DNA from: Pseudoxanthomonas sp.
GTDB taxonomy: Bacteria; Pseudomonadota; Gammaproteobacteria; Xanthomonadales; Xanthomonadaceae
Length of the DNA: 64,000 bases
Direction of reading: 5' to 3'
Assembly: GCF_002863005.1 (NCBI RefSeq)
Contig: NZ_PKDG01000018.1
Span: 124,001 to 188,000, forward strand
The notes under the pieces are model-generated. The model was not told the DNA's origin and searched no databases. It saw only the letters and a program-made list of their open reading frames with translations. Positions 8,593 to 16,643 of the stretch are shown in pieces. Positions within the stretch are counted from its first letter, which is position 1; every line of letters begins with the position of its first letter. Both the position numbers and the translations under genes were made by a program.

Positions 8593-9089
8593 GTCGCTGG
8601 CTGCTCATCCTGCTGTCGTCGTTCGGGATGACAGCGCAGGCGCATGAAGCCGGGACATCACCGCCCGCCCTGGTGCCCGCCGCGCAGCGGGCAGACGCGA
8701 TCCGTGTCTACAAGGCGCAGCGGCGCCTCGACCTGCTGCGCGCCGGCCACGTCATCGCCCGCTATCGGATCGTGCTGGGCGGCGCGCCGGTCGGGCACAA
8801 GCGGCAGCAAGGGGACCAGCGGACGCCCGAAGGCGATTACCGCATCACCTACCGCAACGAGCGCAGCCGCTTCCACCTGTCGCTGCGCATCTCCTATCCG
8901 GACCACGCCGACCGACAGCAGGCAGAGGCCCGCGGCGTCGATCCCGGCGGCGACATCATGATCCACGGCGCGACGCCACCCGGTTCGCGAGTGGACTGGA
9001 CGGAAGGCTGCATCGCCGTGACCGATGAAGAGATGGACGCCATCTGGCAGCGGGTGCCGGTCGGCACGCCGATCCGCATCCTGCCCTGA
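8589..9089 (+). CDS. L,D-transpeptidase family protein (YkuD domain), exported
   Basis: A 166-residue protein with a short N-terminal signal peptide ending near AQAHEA, followed by a YkuD catalytic domain. The motif IMIHGAT and the catalytic WTEGCIAVTDEEM contain the His and Cys of L,D-transpeptidases. TPEGDYRI is another family hallmark. It should act on peptidoglycan or its cross-linked lipoproteins in the periplasm. The start overlaps aidB by four bases. It is one of three YkuD-type genes in this window. Confidence 0.9.
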   Translation: MSRWLLILLSSFGMTAQAHEAGTSPPALVPAAQRADAIRVYKAQRRLDLLRAGHVIARYRIVLGGAPVGHKRQQGDQRTPEGDYRITYRNERSRFHLSLRISYPDHADRQQAEARGVDPGGDIMIHGATPPGSRVDWTEGCIAVTDEEMDAIWQRVPVGTPIRILP

Positions 9090-9101
9090 GATGGTGGCGG
9101 A

Positions 9102-9761
9102 TCAGCGGGCGCCGCCGCGCGCAGCGAGGGCGCGCGATCCTGTGATGATCAGGCGGACCATTTCCGAGAGCTGCTCGATCAGCTCCGGATCCTTCTCGGG
9201 GGGCAGGTCCATCGCGGTGGCGCCCATCGCGAACACGAGGCGGGTGATCGCCTTGGAGACCAGCGCGGGTTCGTGCAGCGGGGCGTTGTCGCGCGCGGCG
9301 AGCCGCACCAGGTCCATGCACAGTTCTTCCTCGAAGAACTGCAGTTCGCGCTCCACCGCATGCTTGAACGCATCGGAACCGACGTTGCCCTCCCTCAGCA
9401 GCACGTGCAGCAGCTTGTCGTCGGCGCGCAGCTGCTCCATGAACGCCTCCACCGAGCCGCGCACCACGCTGCGGTCGCTGCTGGTGGCCCGGTGGCGCGC
9501 CTCGCCGATGATCTTGCGCAGCGAACGGCCGGCCAGGTCGATCAGCGCCACCGCCAGTTCGTCCATGTCGCGGAACTGGCGGTAGAAACTGTTGGGCGCG
9601 ATGCCGGCCTCGCGGGCCACCTCCCGCAGGCTCAGGGTGGAGACACTGCGGTGCGGGCCGACCAGTTTCAGGGCGGCCGCCATCAGGTCCTCGCGCGAGA
9701 TGGACGCCTTGCGGCCGGGGCCGTGGTCGTCCTGGAGCTGCGGTTGCGGGTTCGGGATCAC
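9102..9761 (-). CDS. desT: TetR-family fatty-acid desaturation repressor (DesT/FabR type)
   Basis: A TetR regulator with the HTH SVSTLSLREVAREAGIAPNSFYRQFRDMDELA, very close to FabR/DesT. DesT of Pseudomonas senses acyl-CoA composition and represses a desaturase operon; here the divergent neighbours are exactly a ferredoxin reductase and a desaturase, so the same role is inferred. The start is uncertain. An in-frame ATG at 9833 lies inside the palindromic operator and would add about 24 residues unlike the family, so GTG 9761 (VIPNPQPQLQ...) is chosen. The gene ends 12 bases from the convergent L,D-transpeptidase gene. Confidence 0.88.
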   Translation of the reverse strand: MIPNPQPQLQDDHGPGRKASISREDLMAAALKLVGPHRSVSTLSLREVAREAGIAPNSFYRQFRDMDELAVALIDLAGRSLRKIIGEARHRATSSDRSVVRGSVEAFMEQLRADDKLLHVLLREGNVGSDAFKHAVERELQFFEEELCMDLVRLAARDNAPLHEPALVSKAITRLVFAMGATAMDLPPEKDPELIEQLSEMVRLIITGSRALAARGGAR

Positions 9762-9811
9762 GCGAGGGCGCCGGGCATACGGAAGGGTAGGGGCATCATA
9801 GCCCCGTAAAT

Positions 9812-9854
9812 TAATATACAAGTGTATACACATGCGTCTTCACAGCGGTATAGT
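9812..9854 (+). promoter_or_regulatory. Predicted DesT operator overlapping the desCB promoter
   Basis: TATACA (9815-9820), two bases, then TGTATA (9823-9828) form a perfect inverted repeat that also contains GTGTATACAC (9822-9831). A TATAGT hexamer at 9849-9854 fits a -10 element; the matching -35 position falls inside the palindrome. Binding would occlude polymerase. The -10 ends six bases before the desC ATG, so the mRNA may be leaderless. Confidence 0.7.
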
Positions 9855-9860
9855 GAGGCC

Positions 9861-10964
9861 ATGAATGCTCAGATCCGTCCGCCCCCCCGCCGGCCCGGTC
9901 CCCTGAAACGCCTGCTCCGCCCGTTGGTGAAGCCGGATATCTTCGATTTCTGGGCCAGCCGCTTCCACCGCACCTGGACATGGGAGCGCCCGCTGGCCCG
10001 GCTGGTGACGCGCGAGGTCGAATCGGCCGATGCCGTGACGCTGCTGTTCAAGCCCAACCGTCACTGGGCCGGCCACCGCGCCGGGCAACACGTGAACCTG
10101 GGTATCGAAATCGACGGCATCCGCGTGACCCGCAGCTACAGCCTGACCTCACCGCCGCGCGCGGACGGCCTGTTGCCGATCACCGTGAAGGCCATCGAAG
10201 GCGGCCGCGTCAGCCAGTACCTGAGCCGCGACGCCCGCATCGGCGACATCGTCGATCTGGGACCGGCCTTCGGCGAGATGACGCTGCCAGCCTCGCCCCG
10301 CGGGTCGTTCCTGTTGCTGGCGGCGGGCAGTGGCATCACGCCGCTGATGGCGCTCGTGCGCGAGCTGGCCGGGCAGGGCATGCCGGTCGACCTGACCCTG
10401 TTGTACTGGGTGCGCCGACGTGAGGAAGCCTGCTTCCTCGACGAGCTGCGTGCACTGGCGTCGGCGCATCCGGCGTTCCGCTTCCGCCTGCTGCTGACGC
10501 GGGATGCCGCAGCGGCCGGCGACGAAGCGGAAGGCCGCATCGACGACGCGCTGCTCACCGCGCAGGCCGGCGACCTGTCCGCGCAGCAGGTCATGGCCTG
10601 CGGCCCCGGCGGGTTCGTCGACGCCGCTCGCCACCTGCTGGCCTCCCGCGTGGCCAGCTTCCAGGCCGAAGCCTTCACGGCGGCGCCGGTGACGGTGGTG
10701 GATGAAGGCGAGGTCGACATCCGCCTGCAACGCAGCGGTCGCACACTGCGCGTGCCGCGCGGCGAATCCCTGCTGGTCGCTCTGGAGCAACAGGGCCTGA
10801 AACCGCCGTCGGGCTGCCGCATGGGCATCTGCAACACCTGCGCCTGCGGCAAGTCCGCCGGCAGCACGCGCCACCTGCCCAGCGGCGCGCTGATCCACGA
10901 ACCCACCCAGGCATTGAAGCTGTGCATCCACAGCGCCGCCACCGACCTCGAGCTGGATCTCTGA
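9861..10964 (+). CDS. desC: Ferredoxin reductase partner of a fatty-acid desaturase (DesC type)
   Basis: A 367-residue electron-transfer protein. An N-terminal FAD-binding domain contains TRSYSLTSPP, the NAD(P)-binding part contains LLLAAGSGITPLMAL and VMACGPGGFVDAA, and a C-terminal plant-type 2Fe-2S ferredoxin domain carries CRMGICNTCACG plus a distal Cys in LKLCIHSA. It would pass electrons from NADPH to the desaturase encoded next. ATG 9861 gives the conserved N-terminus; the earlier GTG at 9822 lies in the operator. The stop overlaps the desaturase start by one base. Confidence 0.9.
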   Translation: MNAQIRPPPRRPGPLKRLLRPLVKPDIFDFWASRFHRTWTWERPLARLVTREVESADAVTLLFKPNRHWAGHRAGQHVNLGIEIDGIRVTRSYSLTSPPRADGLLPITVKAIEGGRVSQYLSRDARIGDIVDLGPAFGEMTLPASPRGSFLLLAAGSGITPLMALVRELAGQGMPVDLTLLYWVRRREEACFLDELRALASAHPAFRFRLLLTRDAAAAGDEAEGRIDDALLTAQAGDLSAQQVMACGPGGFVDAARHLLASRVASFQAEAFTAAPVTVVDEGEVDIRLQRSGRTLRVPRGESLLVALEQQGLKPPSGCRMGICNTCACGKSAGSTRHLPSGALIHEPTQALKLCIHSAATDLELDL

Positions 10965-12124
10965 TGGCCACGTCCTCCTTTCCCCGCAACCGCAAGCTCA
11001 GCGCCGACGAACTGGATCGGTTCGGCGAGGAGCTCGACGCCCTGCGTGCGCAGACCGTCGCCACGCTCGGCGCACGTGACGCGCGCTACATCCGCAACGT
11101 CGTCAAGGCGGTGCGTTTCGCCAACCTGGGCGGCCGCGTGCTGTTGTTCGCAGCGGCGGTGGCGGGTGGTCTGTGGCTGGCCGACAGCGCGGTGGGCTGG
11201 CTGTTCTGGGTGCTGTGGGCATTGGGCGCCCTGTCGCTGGGCCTGGGCAAGATCCTGGAAAACATGGAGCTGGGCCACAACGTCATCCATGGCCAGTACG
11301 ACTGGCTCGGCGACCCGCAGCTCGACGGCAAGACCTACGATTGGGACATCGTCGGTACGGCCGACAACTGGCGGCACACCCACAACTTCCGCCACCACAC
11401 CTATACCAACGTGCGCGGGCTGGACGACGACATCGGCTACGGCCTGCTGCGCATCTTCCCCGAGCAGAAATGGCGCCCGTTCTACCTGATGCAGCCGGCG
11501 ATCGCGGTCGTGTTCGCGCTGCTGTTCCAGTGGGGTATCGCCATCCAGGACCTGAAGCTGGGCCGCTGGTGGAGCGGCAAGATGACCAACACGCAGCTGC
11601 GCCGCAAATCGGCGCCGGTCGTGCGCAAGATGGGCAAGCAGTTGGCGAAGGATTACGTGATCTATCCCGCGCTGGCCGGTCCGTTCTTCCTGCCGGTGCT
11701 GCTGGGGAACATGGTCGCCAACGGCCTGCGCAACGTGTGGACGTACGTGATCATCTTCTGCGGGCATTTCACCGCCAATGCGGAGACGTTCCCGAAGGAA
11801 TGCATCAAGAACGAGTCGCGCGGCCACTGGTACCTGCGCCAGCTGCGGGGGTCGTCCAACCTGCGCGGCGGCTTCCTGATGAATGTGCTGTCGGGCAACC
11901 TGAGCCACCAGATCGAGCACCATTTCTTCCCCGACATCCCGGCCAACCGGTATGCGGAGATGGCCAAGGAAGTGCGCGCCATCTGCGCGCGATACGGCCA
12001 GCACTACAACACCGGTACGCTGCTCACGCAGTTCGGCCAGGTGTGCTGGCGCATCGTGCGGCACGCGTTCCCCAGCCGGCCGCCGAAGTTCGTGCCGCTC
12101 GTTCAGGCCGACGCGGCAGCGTAA
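10964..12124 (+). CDS. desB: Membrane fatty-acid (acyl-CoA) desaturase (DesB type)
   Basis: A 386-residue integral membrane di-iron desaturase. The three histidine clusters are present: HNVIHGQYD, HTHNFRHHTY and HQIEHHFFP. Hydrophobic segments lie near residues 47-85 (VLLFAAAVAGGLWLA and the following stretch) and again mid-protein. In Pseudomonas the DesCB pair introduces a delta-9 double bond into exogenous acyl-CoAs for membrane fluidity. TGATG overlap with desC and the divergent TetR gene support the same regulatory unit. Confidence 0.92.
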   Translation: MATSSFPRNRKLSADELDRFGEELDALRAQTVATLGARDARYIRNVVKAVRFANLGGRVLLFAAAVAGGLWLADSAVGWLFWVLWALGALSLGLGKILENMELGHNVIHGQYDWLGDPQLDGKTYDWDIVGTADNWRHTHNFRHHTYTNVRGLDDDIGYGLLRIFPEQKWRPFYLMQPAIAVVFALLFQWGIAIQDLKLGRWWSGKMTNTQLRRKSAPVVRKMGKQLAKDYVIYPALAGPFFLPVLLGNMVANGLRNVWTYVIIFCGHFTANAETFPKECIKNESRGHWYLRQLRGSSNLRGGFLMNVLSGNLSHQIEHHFFPDIPANRYAEMAKEVRAICARYGQHYNTGTLLTQFGQVCWRIVRHAFPSRPPKFVPLVQADAAA

Positions 12125-12220
12125 GCAGGAATCTTTTTTCGAAGGGCATCGCGGGCATCGCCCGCTTCGGCACGGCGACAACACCGCCTCGGCAGGCGCG
12201 GGCCATGCCCGCGTACCGGC

Positions 12221-13999
12221 TCAGTCGAGGAACTGCAGCCGCGCCAGCTCCGCGTACAGGCCATCCTCCGCCAGCAGGGCTTCGTGCGTGCCCTGCGCCA
12301 CGATGCGGCCACGGTCCATCACCACGATCCGGTCGGCCTTCAGCACCGTCGCCAGGCGGTGGGCGATGACCAGCGTGGTGCGCCCGTCCATCAGCCTTTC
12401 CAGGGCGTGCTGCACGGCGCGCTCGCTCTGCGCGTCCAGCGCGCTCGTCGCTTCGTCCAGCAGCAGGATGGGAGCATCCTTCAGCAGCGCGCGCGCGATG
12501 GCGATGCGCTGCTGTTGGCCGCCGGACAGGCGTGCGCCACGTTCGCCGAGCTGGCTCTCGAAGCCGCCCGGCAGTTCGCGGATGAAGTCGTCGGCTTCGG
12601 CGGCTTCGGCGGCGGCCTGCAGTTCCGCGTCGGTCGCGTCGAGCTTGCCGTAGCGGATATTCTCGGCGGCGCTGGCCGCGAAGATGGTGGGCTGCTGCGG
12701 CACCAGGGCGATCTGTTCGCGCAACTGCGCCGGGTCAAGCTCGCGCAGGTCGACGCCATCGATCCGTACGCAGCCGGCCTGCGCATCGTGGAAGCGCAGC
12801 AGCATCGAGAACACCGTGCTCTTGCCGGCACCGGAGGGACCGACCAGTGCGACGGTTTCGCCCGGGTTGACGGTCAGGTCGAAATCGTCGAGCGCGGGCA
12901 GGTCGGGACGCGAGGGATAGTGGAACGCGACGCGGTCGAACCGGATCTCGCCCTTGACCGGCGCCGACAGGGCGCGGGGCGCTGCCGGCGCGCGGATGGC
13001 CGGGGTTTCATCGAGCAGTTCGGCGATCCGGCCCATGCCGCCAGCGGCGCGTTGAAGTTCGTTCCAGACTTCGGCCAAGGCGCCGACCGAGCCGCCGCCG
13101 ATCAGGGCGTACAGCACGAACTGCCCCAGCGTGCCTGCGCTCATCGTGCCGTCGATGACATCATGCGCCCCGGACCACAGCACCAGCGTGATCGCGCCGA
13201 AGATCAGCGTGATGGCCGCAGCAGTCACCCACGCCTGCGCGCGGATACGGCGGCGCGCCGTGTCGACCGCGGTCGCGATGGCGTCGCCGAAGCGGCCGCG
13301 CTCGTACGGCTCGCGGGCGTGCGCCTGCACCGTGCGGACCGCACCGAGCGTTTCGCTGGCCAGCGTATTGGCGTCTGCGACACGGTCCTGGCTGGCGCGG
13401 GAGGCCTTCTCCAGTCGGCGTGCGCCCAGCACGATGGGCAGCACCGCCAGCGGAATGCCGATCAGCGCGAATGCGGCCAGCCGAGGGCTGGTGAAGAAGA
13501 GCATCGCCAGGCTGCCAATCACGGTGACGCTGCTGCGCAACGCGACCGACATGCTGGTGGCAACGACCGTGCGCAGCAGTTCGCTGTCCGCGGAAAGGCG
13601 GGACACCAGCTCGCCGCTGCGCGTGCGGTCATGGAACTCGGCATCGAGGCCGATCAGGTGGCCATACAGCTGCCCGCGCAAGTCCGCGACCACTTTTTCG
13701 CCCAGCAGCGACACGAAATAGAAACGCGCCGCGCTCGCCAGGGCCAGCACCACCGCCACTACGAACAGGAAGAGGAAGGCCCGATTGATGTTCGCGCCAT
13801 CGGTGAATCCGTTGTCGATCATCTGGCGGAATGCGACCGGCAGGCTCAGCGTCGCCGCCGACGCCAGAGCCAGAGCCAGCAGCCAGGCAGTGAACAGCCC
13901 GGCATGCCGGCGCACGAACGGCCACAGCGCGCGCAGCGTGCCCAGCTTGGCTTTCGGTCCGGCAGAGGCGCTGTCGGGGGTCTCGCTCGGTGTGCTCAT
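12221..13999 (-). CDS. ABC exporter, fused membrane and ATPase domains (MsbA-like)
   Basis: A 592-residue half-transporter: about six transmembrane helices in residues 30-310, then a nucleotide-binding domain. Walker A is GPSGAGKST, the Q-loop region is LVPQQPTIF, the signature is LSGGQQQR and Walker B is ILLLDEATSALD, followed by an H-loop in LVIAHRLATV. It should function as a homodimeric exporter in the inner membrane. The family covers lipid flippases and multidrug exporters; nothing nearby fixes the substrate. It is monocistronic on the minus strand. Confidence 0.9.
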   Translation of the reverse strand: MSTPSETPDSASAGPKAKLGTLRALWPFVRRHAGLFTAWLLALALASAATLSLPVAFRQMIDNGFTDGANINRAFLFLFVVAVVLALASAARFYFVSLLGEKVVADLRGQLYGHLIGLDAEFHDRTRSGELVSRLSADSELLRTVVATSMSVALRSSVTVIGSLAMLFFTSPRLAAFALIGIPLAVLPIVLGARRLEKASRASQDRVADANTLASETLGAVRTVQAHAREPYERGRFGDAIATAVDTARRRIRAQAWVTAAAITLIFGAITLVLWSGAHDVIDGTMSAGTLGQFVLYALIGGGSVGALAEVWNELQRAAGGMGRIAELLDETPAIRAPAAPRALSAPVKGEIRFDRVAFHYPSRPDLPALDDFDLTVNPGETVALVGPSGAGKSTVFSMLLRFHDAQAGCVRIDGVDLRELDPAQLREQIALVPQQPTIFAASAAENIRYGKLDATDAELQAAAEAAEADDFIRELPGGFESQLGERGARLSGGQQQRIAIARALLKDAPILLLDEATSALDAQSERAVQHALERLMDGRTTLVIAHRLATVLKADRIVVMDRGRIVAQGTHEALLAEDGLYAELARLQFLD

Positions 14000-14021
14000 C
14001 GGGGATCCGTCTTCAAAGCGG

Positions 14022-14088
14022 TTGTGGGAGAGGCTTCAGCCCCAGCTAGGCCGCCCTGCCTCCGCCGTACCGGAAGCCCCTTCCACAA
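14022..14088. repeat. Imperfect intergenic inverted repeat (TGTGGGAG..GGCTTC type)
   Basis: The left arm at 14022-14037 and right arm at 14073-14088 pair imperfectly with TTGTGG at the outer ends and GGCTTC/GAAGCC toward the loop. It lies between the ABC exporter and the YigZ gene. It looks like a dispersed intergenic palindrome, of a different family from the hairpins downstream. Confidence 0.5.
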
Positions 14089-14111
14089 ACACCTGATGCG
14101 CACCGCCGGGT

Positions 14112-14699
14112 TCAGGCGGACTCCACCACGCGCACCCGGTTACGGGTGGCGTCGCGCAGCTGGGTTTTCAAGGCTTCCACACGATCCACGGGCAACTGCA
14201 CCCTCAGACGGGCGCCTGTCTCGTCGAAACTTTCGTCCTGCTTCGTCGCCTGATGGGCGATCAGGGCCGCGTGCACATGCCCGAGATCGTCGAACGGGCA
14301 GGTCAGCGCCAACGTCGCCAGTGCGACCAAAGGCTCGCGCGGCGCAAGCCGCAGGCACTCGGCCGCCGCCCCGCCATAAGCGCGCACCAGGCCGCCCGCG
14401 CCCAGGTTGATGCCGCCGTACCAGCGCGTCACGACCACCATCACGCGATCGAAGCCCTGGCCATCGATCGCGGCGAGGATCGGCCGGCCCGCCGTTCCGG
14501 CCGGCTCGCCGTCGTCGCTGGAACGGTAATCCTGGCCGATGCGGTAGGCCCAGCAATTATGGGTGGCGGCCGGATCGGCGACGTCGCGCAGGAAGTCGAG
14601 GGCGGCCTCGGCCGACGCGACCGGCGCACCCTGTGCGAGAAAACGGCTGTGCTTCACCTCGAGCCAGTGCGAGGCGCGTGCGGCGAGGGTATCGCTCAC
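14112..14699 (-). CDS. yigZ: YigZ/IMPACT family protein
   Basis: A 195-residue protein of the IMPACT/YigZ family. Characteristic stretches are KHSRFLAQGAPV, HNCWAYRIG, SSDDGEPAGTAGRPIL and VVTRWYGGINLGAGGLVRAYGGAAAE. The C-terminal half resembles elongation factor G domain IV-like folds (DUF1949 region). Eukaryotic IMPACT regulates GCN2; the bacterial role is unsettled. The GTG at 14699 overlaps the previous gene's TGA (GTGA), making it the third gene of the sigma-factor operon. The longer in-frame ORF reads through that gene in the wrong frame and is rejected. Confidence 0.88.
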   Translation of the reverse strand: MSDTLAARASHWLEVKHSRFLAQGAPVASAEAALDFLRDVADPAATHNCWAYRIGQDYRSSDDGEPAGTAGRPILAAIDGQGFDRVMVVVTRWYGGINLGAGGLVRAYGGAAAECLRLAPREPLVALATLALTCPFDDLGHVHAALIAHQATKQDESFDETGARLRVQLPVDRVEALKTQLRDATRNRVRVVESA

Positions 14700-15829
14700 G
14701 GATTGCCGAGCAGGGGGCGAAGGTCGTCCGGCACGCGCTGGAACGGATGCTCCTGTACGAACAATTGCAGGCTGCGCAGCGCATTCGCGTCGTCGCCCAG
14801 ATCGCGGCGCAGGCGGATGCGGTCCAGCCACTCCTCCGGCGGCAGCCGCGTATCCGCGTCGACCGGCACCTGCAGGTCGGTGCGGCGCAGGGCGTTGCGC
14901 GCGGCACTGGGCTGGACGCTGCCGGCGCTCGCGGCCGGGGGGGGCGGGGGCGGGGGGGCGGCAGCGACCGGCGCCTGGACGGTGCCCATGTCGCGGGTCT
15001 TCGTTTGGTTCTCGCGCCGTTTCACCCGACTGCCGGTGACTGAGATGGTGTCGAGGGTGGCGCCATCGTCAACCTTGGTGGTGGCCTCGCGCCGTTCCTC
15101 GTTGTCTCGGGCACGAAGCTCCTGCTGTTGCTTCACGGCGATGCGCTGCTCGCGCTCCTGCTCACGCGCCACGGTCTCGGCGATCGCCTCGTTGCTGTCG
15201 GCGGCGGACGTGCGCGCATAAGCATCCGCTGTTTCGGCCGGAAACGCCTGGGGGGGCGCGGCTGGCGCGGGTGGGCTGGGGGGCATGGGGGTGGGAAGCA
15301 GCGCACGCGGGGTACGCTTGGGCGCGGCCTCCTGGCGCGCGGCCGCTTCCGCATTCTGGCGTGCGGGCCCGCTGGCCGGGCGTCCGGCAGGCGGGGTGAG
15401 TACCTTCGCCGGCGGCGGGGGCAGGAGTCCTTCGGCGACCCGGGCAGGTTCCGCCGCTGCGGCATCGGCAGCCGGGTTAGCTCCCGCGTCCGCTGCCGCA
15501 ACCTCCTGATCCGCGGATGCGCCGCCGCTCGGATAGTCGGGGGTGGAAGGCATCTCGCTGGCGACCGGAACCTCGTGCGTGGGACGGAGCTGCCACGCGA
15601 TGCCGGCGGCAAGCAGGACCGACGCCGCCACGCCAATGCCCAGCGGCCAGCGCCGGCGTGCCGTCGGTACGCGGTCGCCGCGGGTGCGTGCAGGCTGCAC
15701 GGCGGCGCGCGCGGCCCCCAGGATGCGTGCGTCCAGGTCGGCCGAGGGGCCACCCTGCGGTCCCACGCGGGACAGCGATTGCGCGAGGGCGCGCTCTTCC
15801 GGGGTCAGGGGCTCGGGGGGCATGCTCAT
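14696..15829 (-). CDS. Anti-sigma-factor-like inner-membrane protein with Pro/Ala-rich periplasmic region
   Basis: A 377-residue protein directly after an ECF sigma gene (ATGA overlap). A short cytoplasmic head (ADLDARILGAARAAV) precedes one transmembrane helix at about residues 62-81, then a long Ala/Pro-rich periplasmic stretch, a charged coiled-coil-like stretch at about 215-255, and a compact C-terminal helical region (LPPEEWLDRIRLRRDLG). The layout fits a membrane anti-sigma factor, though no zinc-type HxxxCxxC motif is seen. Odd features are TLDTISVTGSRVKR at about 258-271, which looks like the start of a TonB-receptor plug, and two G runs (8 and 7) at 14937-14958 encoding prolines. Confidence 0.7.
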   Translation of the reverse strand: MSMPPEPLTPEERALAQSLSRVGPQGGPSADLDARILGAARAAVQPARTRGDRVPTARRRWPLGIGVAASVLLAAGIAWQLRPTHEVPVASEMPSTPDYPSGGASADQEVAAADAGANPAADAAAAEPARVAEGLLPPPPAKVLTPPAGRPASGPARQNAEAAARQEAAPKRTPRALLPTPMPPSPPAPAAPPQAFPAETADAYARTSAADSNEAIAETVAREQEREQRIAVKQQQELRARDNEERREATTKVDDGATLDTISVTGSRVKRRENQTKTRDMGTVQAPVAAAPPPPPPPAASAGSVQPSAARNALRRTDLQVPVDADTRLPPEEWLDRIRLRRDLGDDANALRSLQLFVQEHPFQRVPDDLRPLLGNP

Positions 15830-16380
15830 TCGTTCAACCTCGTGCGCAGCCGGTCCATCGCATACCGCAGGCGCGACTTCACGGTTTCCCGGCCTACGCC
15901 GGTGATCTCGCCGATCTCCTCCAGGGTCAATTCCTGTTCCAGGCGCAGCAGCAGCACTTCGCGCTGCTCCGGCGGCAATTCATCCATGGCCAGCTGCAAC
16001 CGCCGCCGTTGCTCGAATTCGGACAGCTGGCGCTCCGGCGTATCGGGATCGGGTACGCGCGCCGTCCGTTCGTCCGCATCGTGGGGCGCGGCAGGGCGGT
16101 GCTTCGATGCCCGCCAATGGTCGTTCAGGCGATTGTGCGCGATCCGGTACAGCCAGGTCCCGAACGGAGCGTCCGGTTTCCAGCCCTCGCGCGCGCTGAT
16201 CACGCGCTGCCAGGTGTCCTGGAAGAACTCGTCGGCCAGCGCGGCATCGCGAAGATGCCGCAGCAGGAACCGATACAGCGGGCCACGGTGCCGCGCGTAC
16301 AGCTGTTCGAACGCCGACGCTTCGCCAGCGGCGTAGGCCAGCATCAGGGTCTCGTCGGCGGGTTCTGCGAGGTCGTTCAC
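15826..16380 (-). CDS. ECF-type RNA polymerase sigma factor
   Basis: A 184-residue sigma-70 family member. Region 2 is visible as FEQLYARHRGPLYRFLLRHLRDAALADEFFQDTWQRVI with TWLYRIAHNRLNDH. Region 4 is LPPEQREVLLLRLEQELTLEEIGEITG followed by GRETVKSRLRYAMDRLR. GTG 16380 (VNDLAEPADETLMLAYAAG) is chosen because family members begin with this stretch; an ATG at 16449 and longer forms add low-complexity residues. Its stop overlaps the anti-sigma-like gene by four bases. Confidence 0.9.
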   Translation of the reverse strand: MNDLAEPADETLMLAYAAGEASAFEQLYARHRGPLYRFLLRHLRDAALADEFFQDTWQRVISAREGWKPDAPFGTWLYRIAHNRLNDHWRASKHRPAAPHDADERTARVPDPDTPERQLSEFEQRRRLQLAMDELPPEQREVLLLRLEQELTLEEIGEITGVGRETVKSRLRYAMDRLRTRLNE

Positions 16381-16643
16381 TGCCGCCAGCGTAAGCGGTC
16401 CACGTACGCGCGTGAAGTCGGCGCGACGCGCGACGGTCGCCGCGTTCATCCCTGCGTGCCCGCATGGTGCCGGGCGCGGGGTGGCCATGGCAGCGGGGGC
16501 AGGGACGGCGCGCATGCGGGAAGAGAACGGCCCATCGCGCTGCACGGGGTTGTGTCGCCCGTTTCCGTTCAGGGGGCGGCAGGCGGTATGCTCGGCACGG
16601 GGGACTTCCAGACACTACGCACCGACTCGATCGGGACCAAGGC

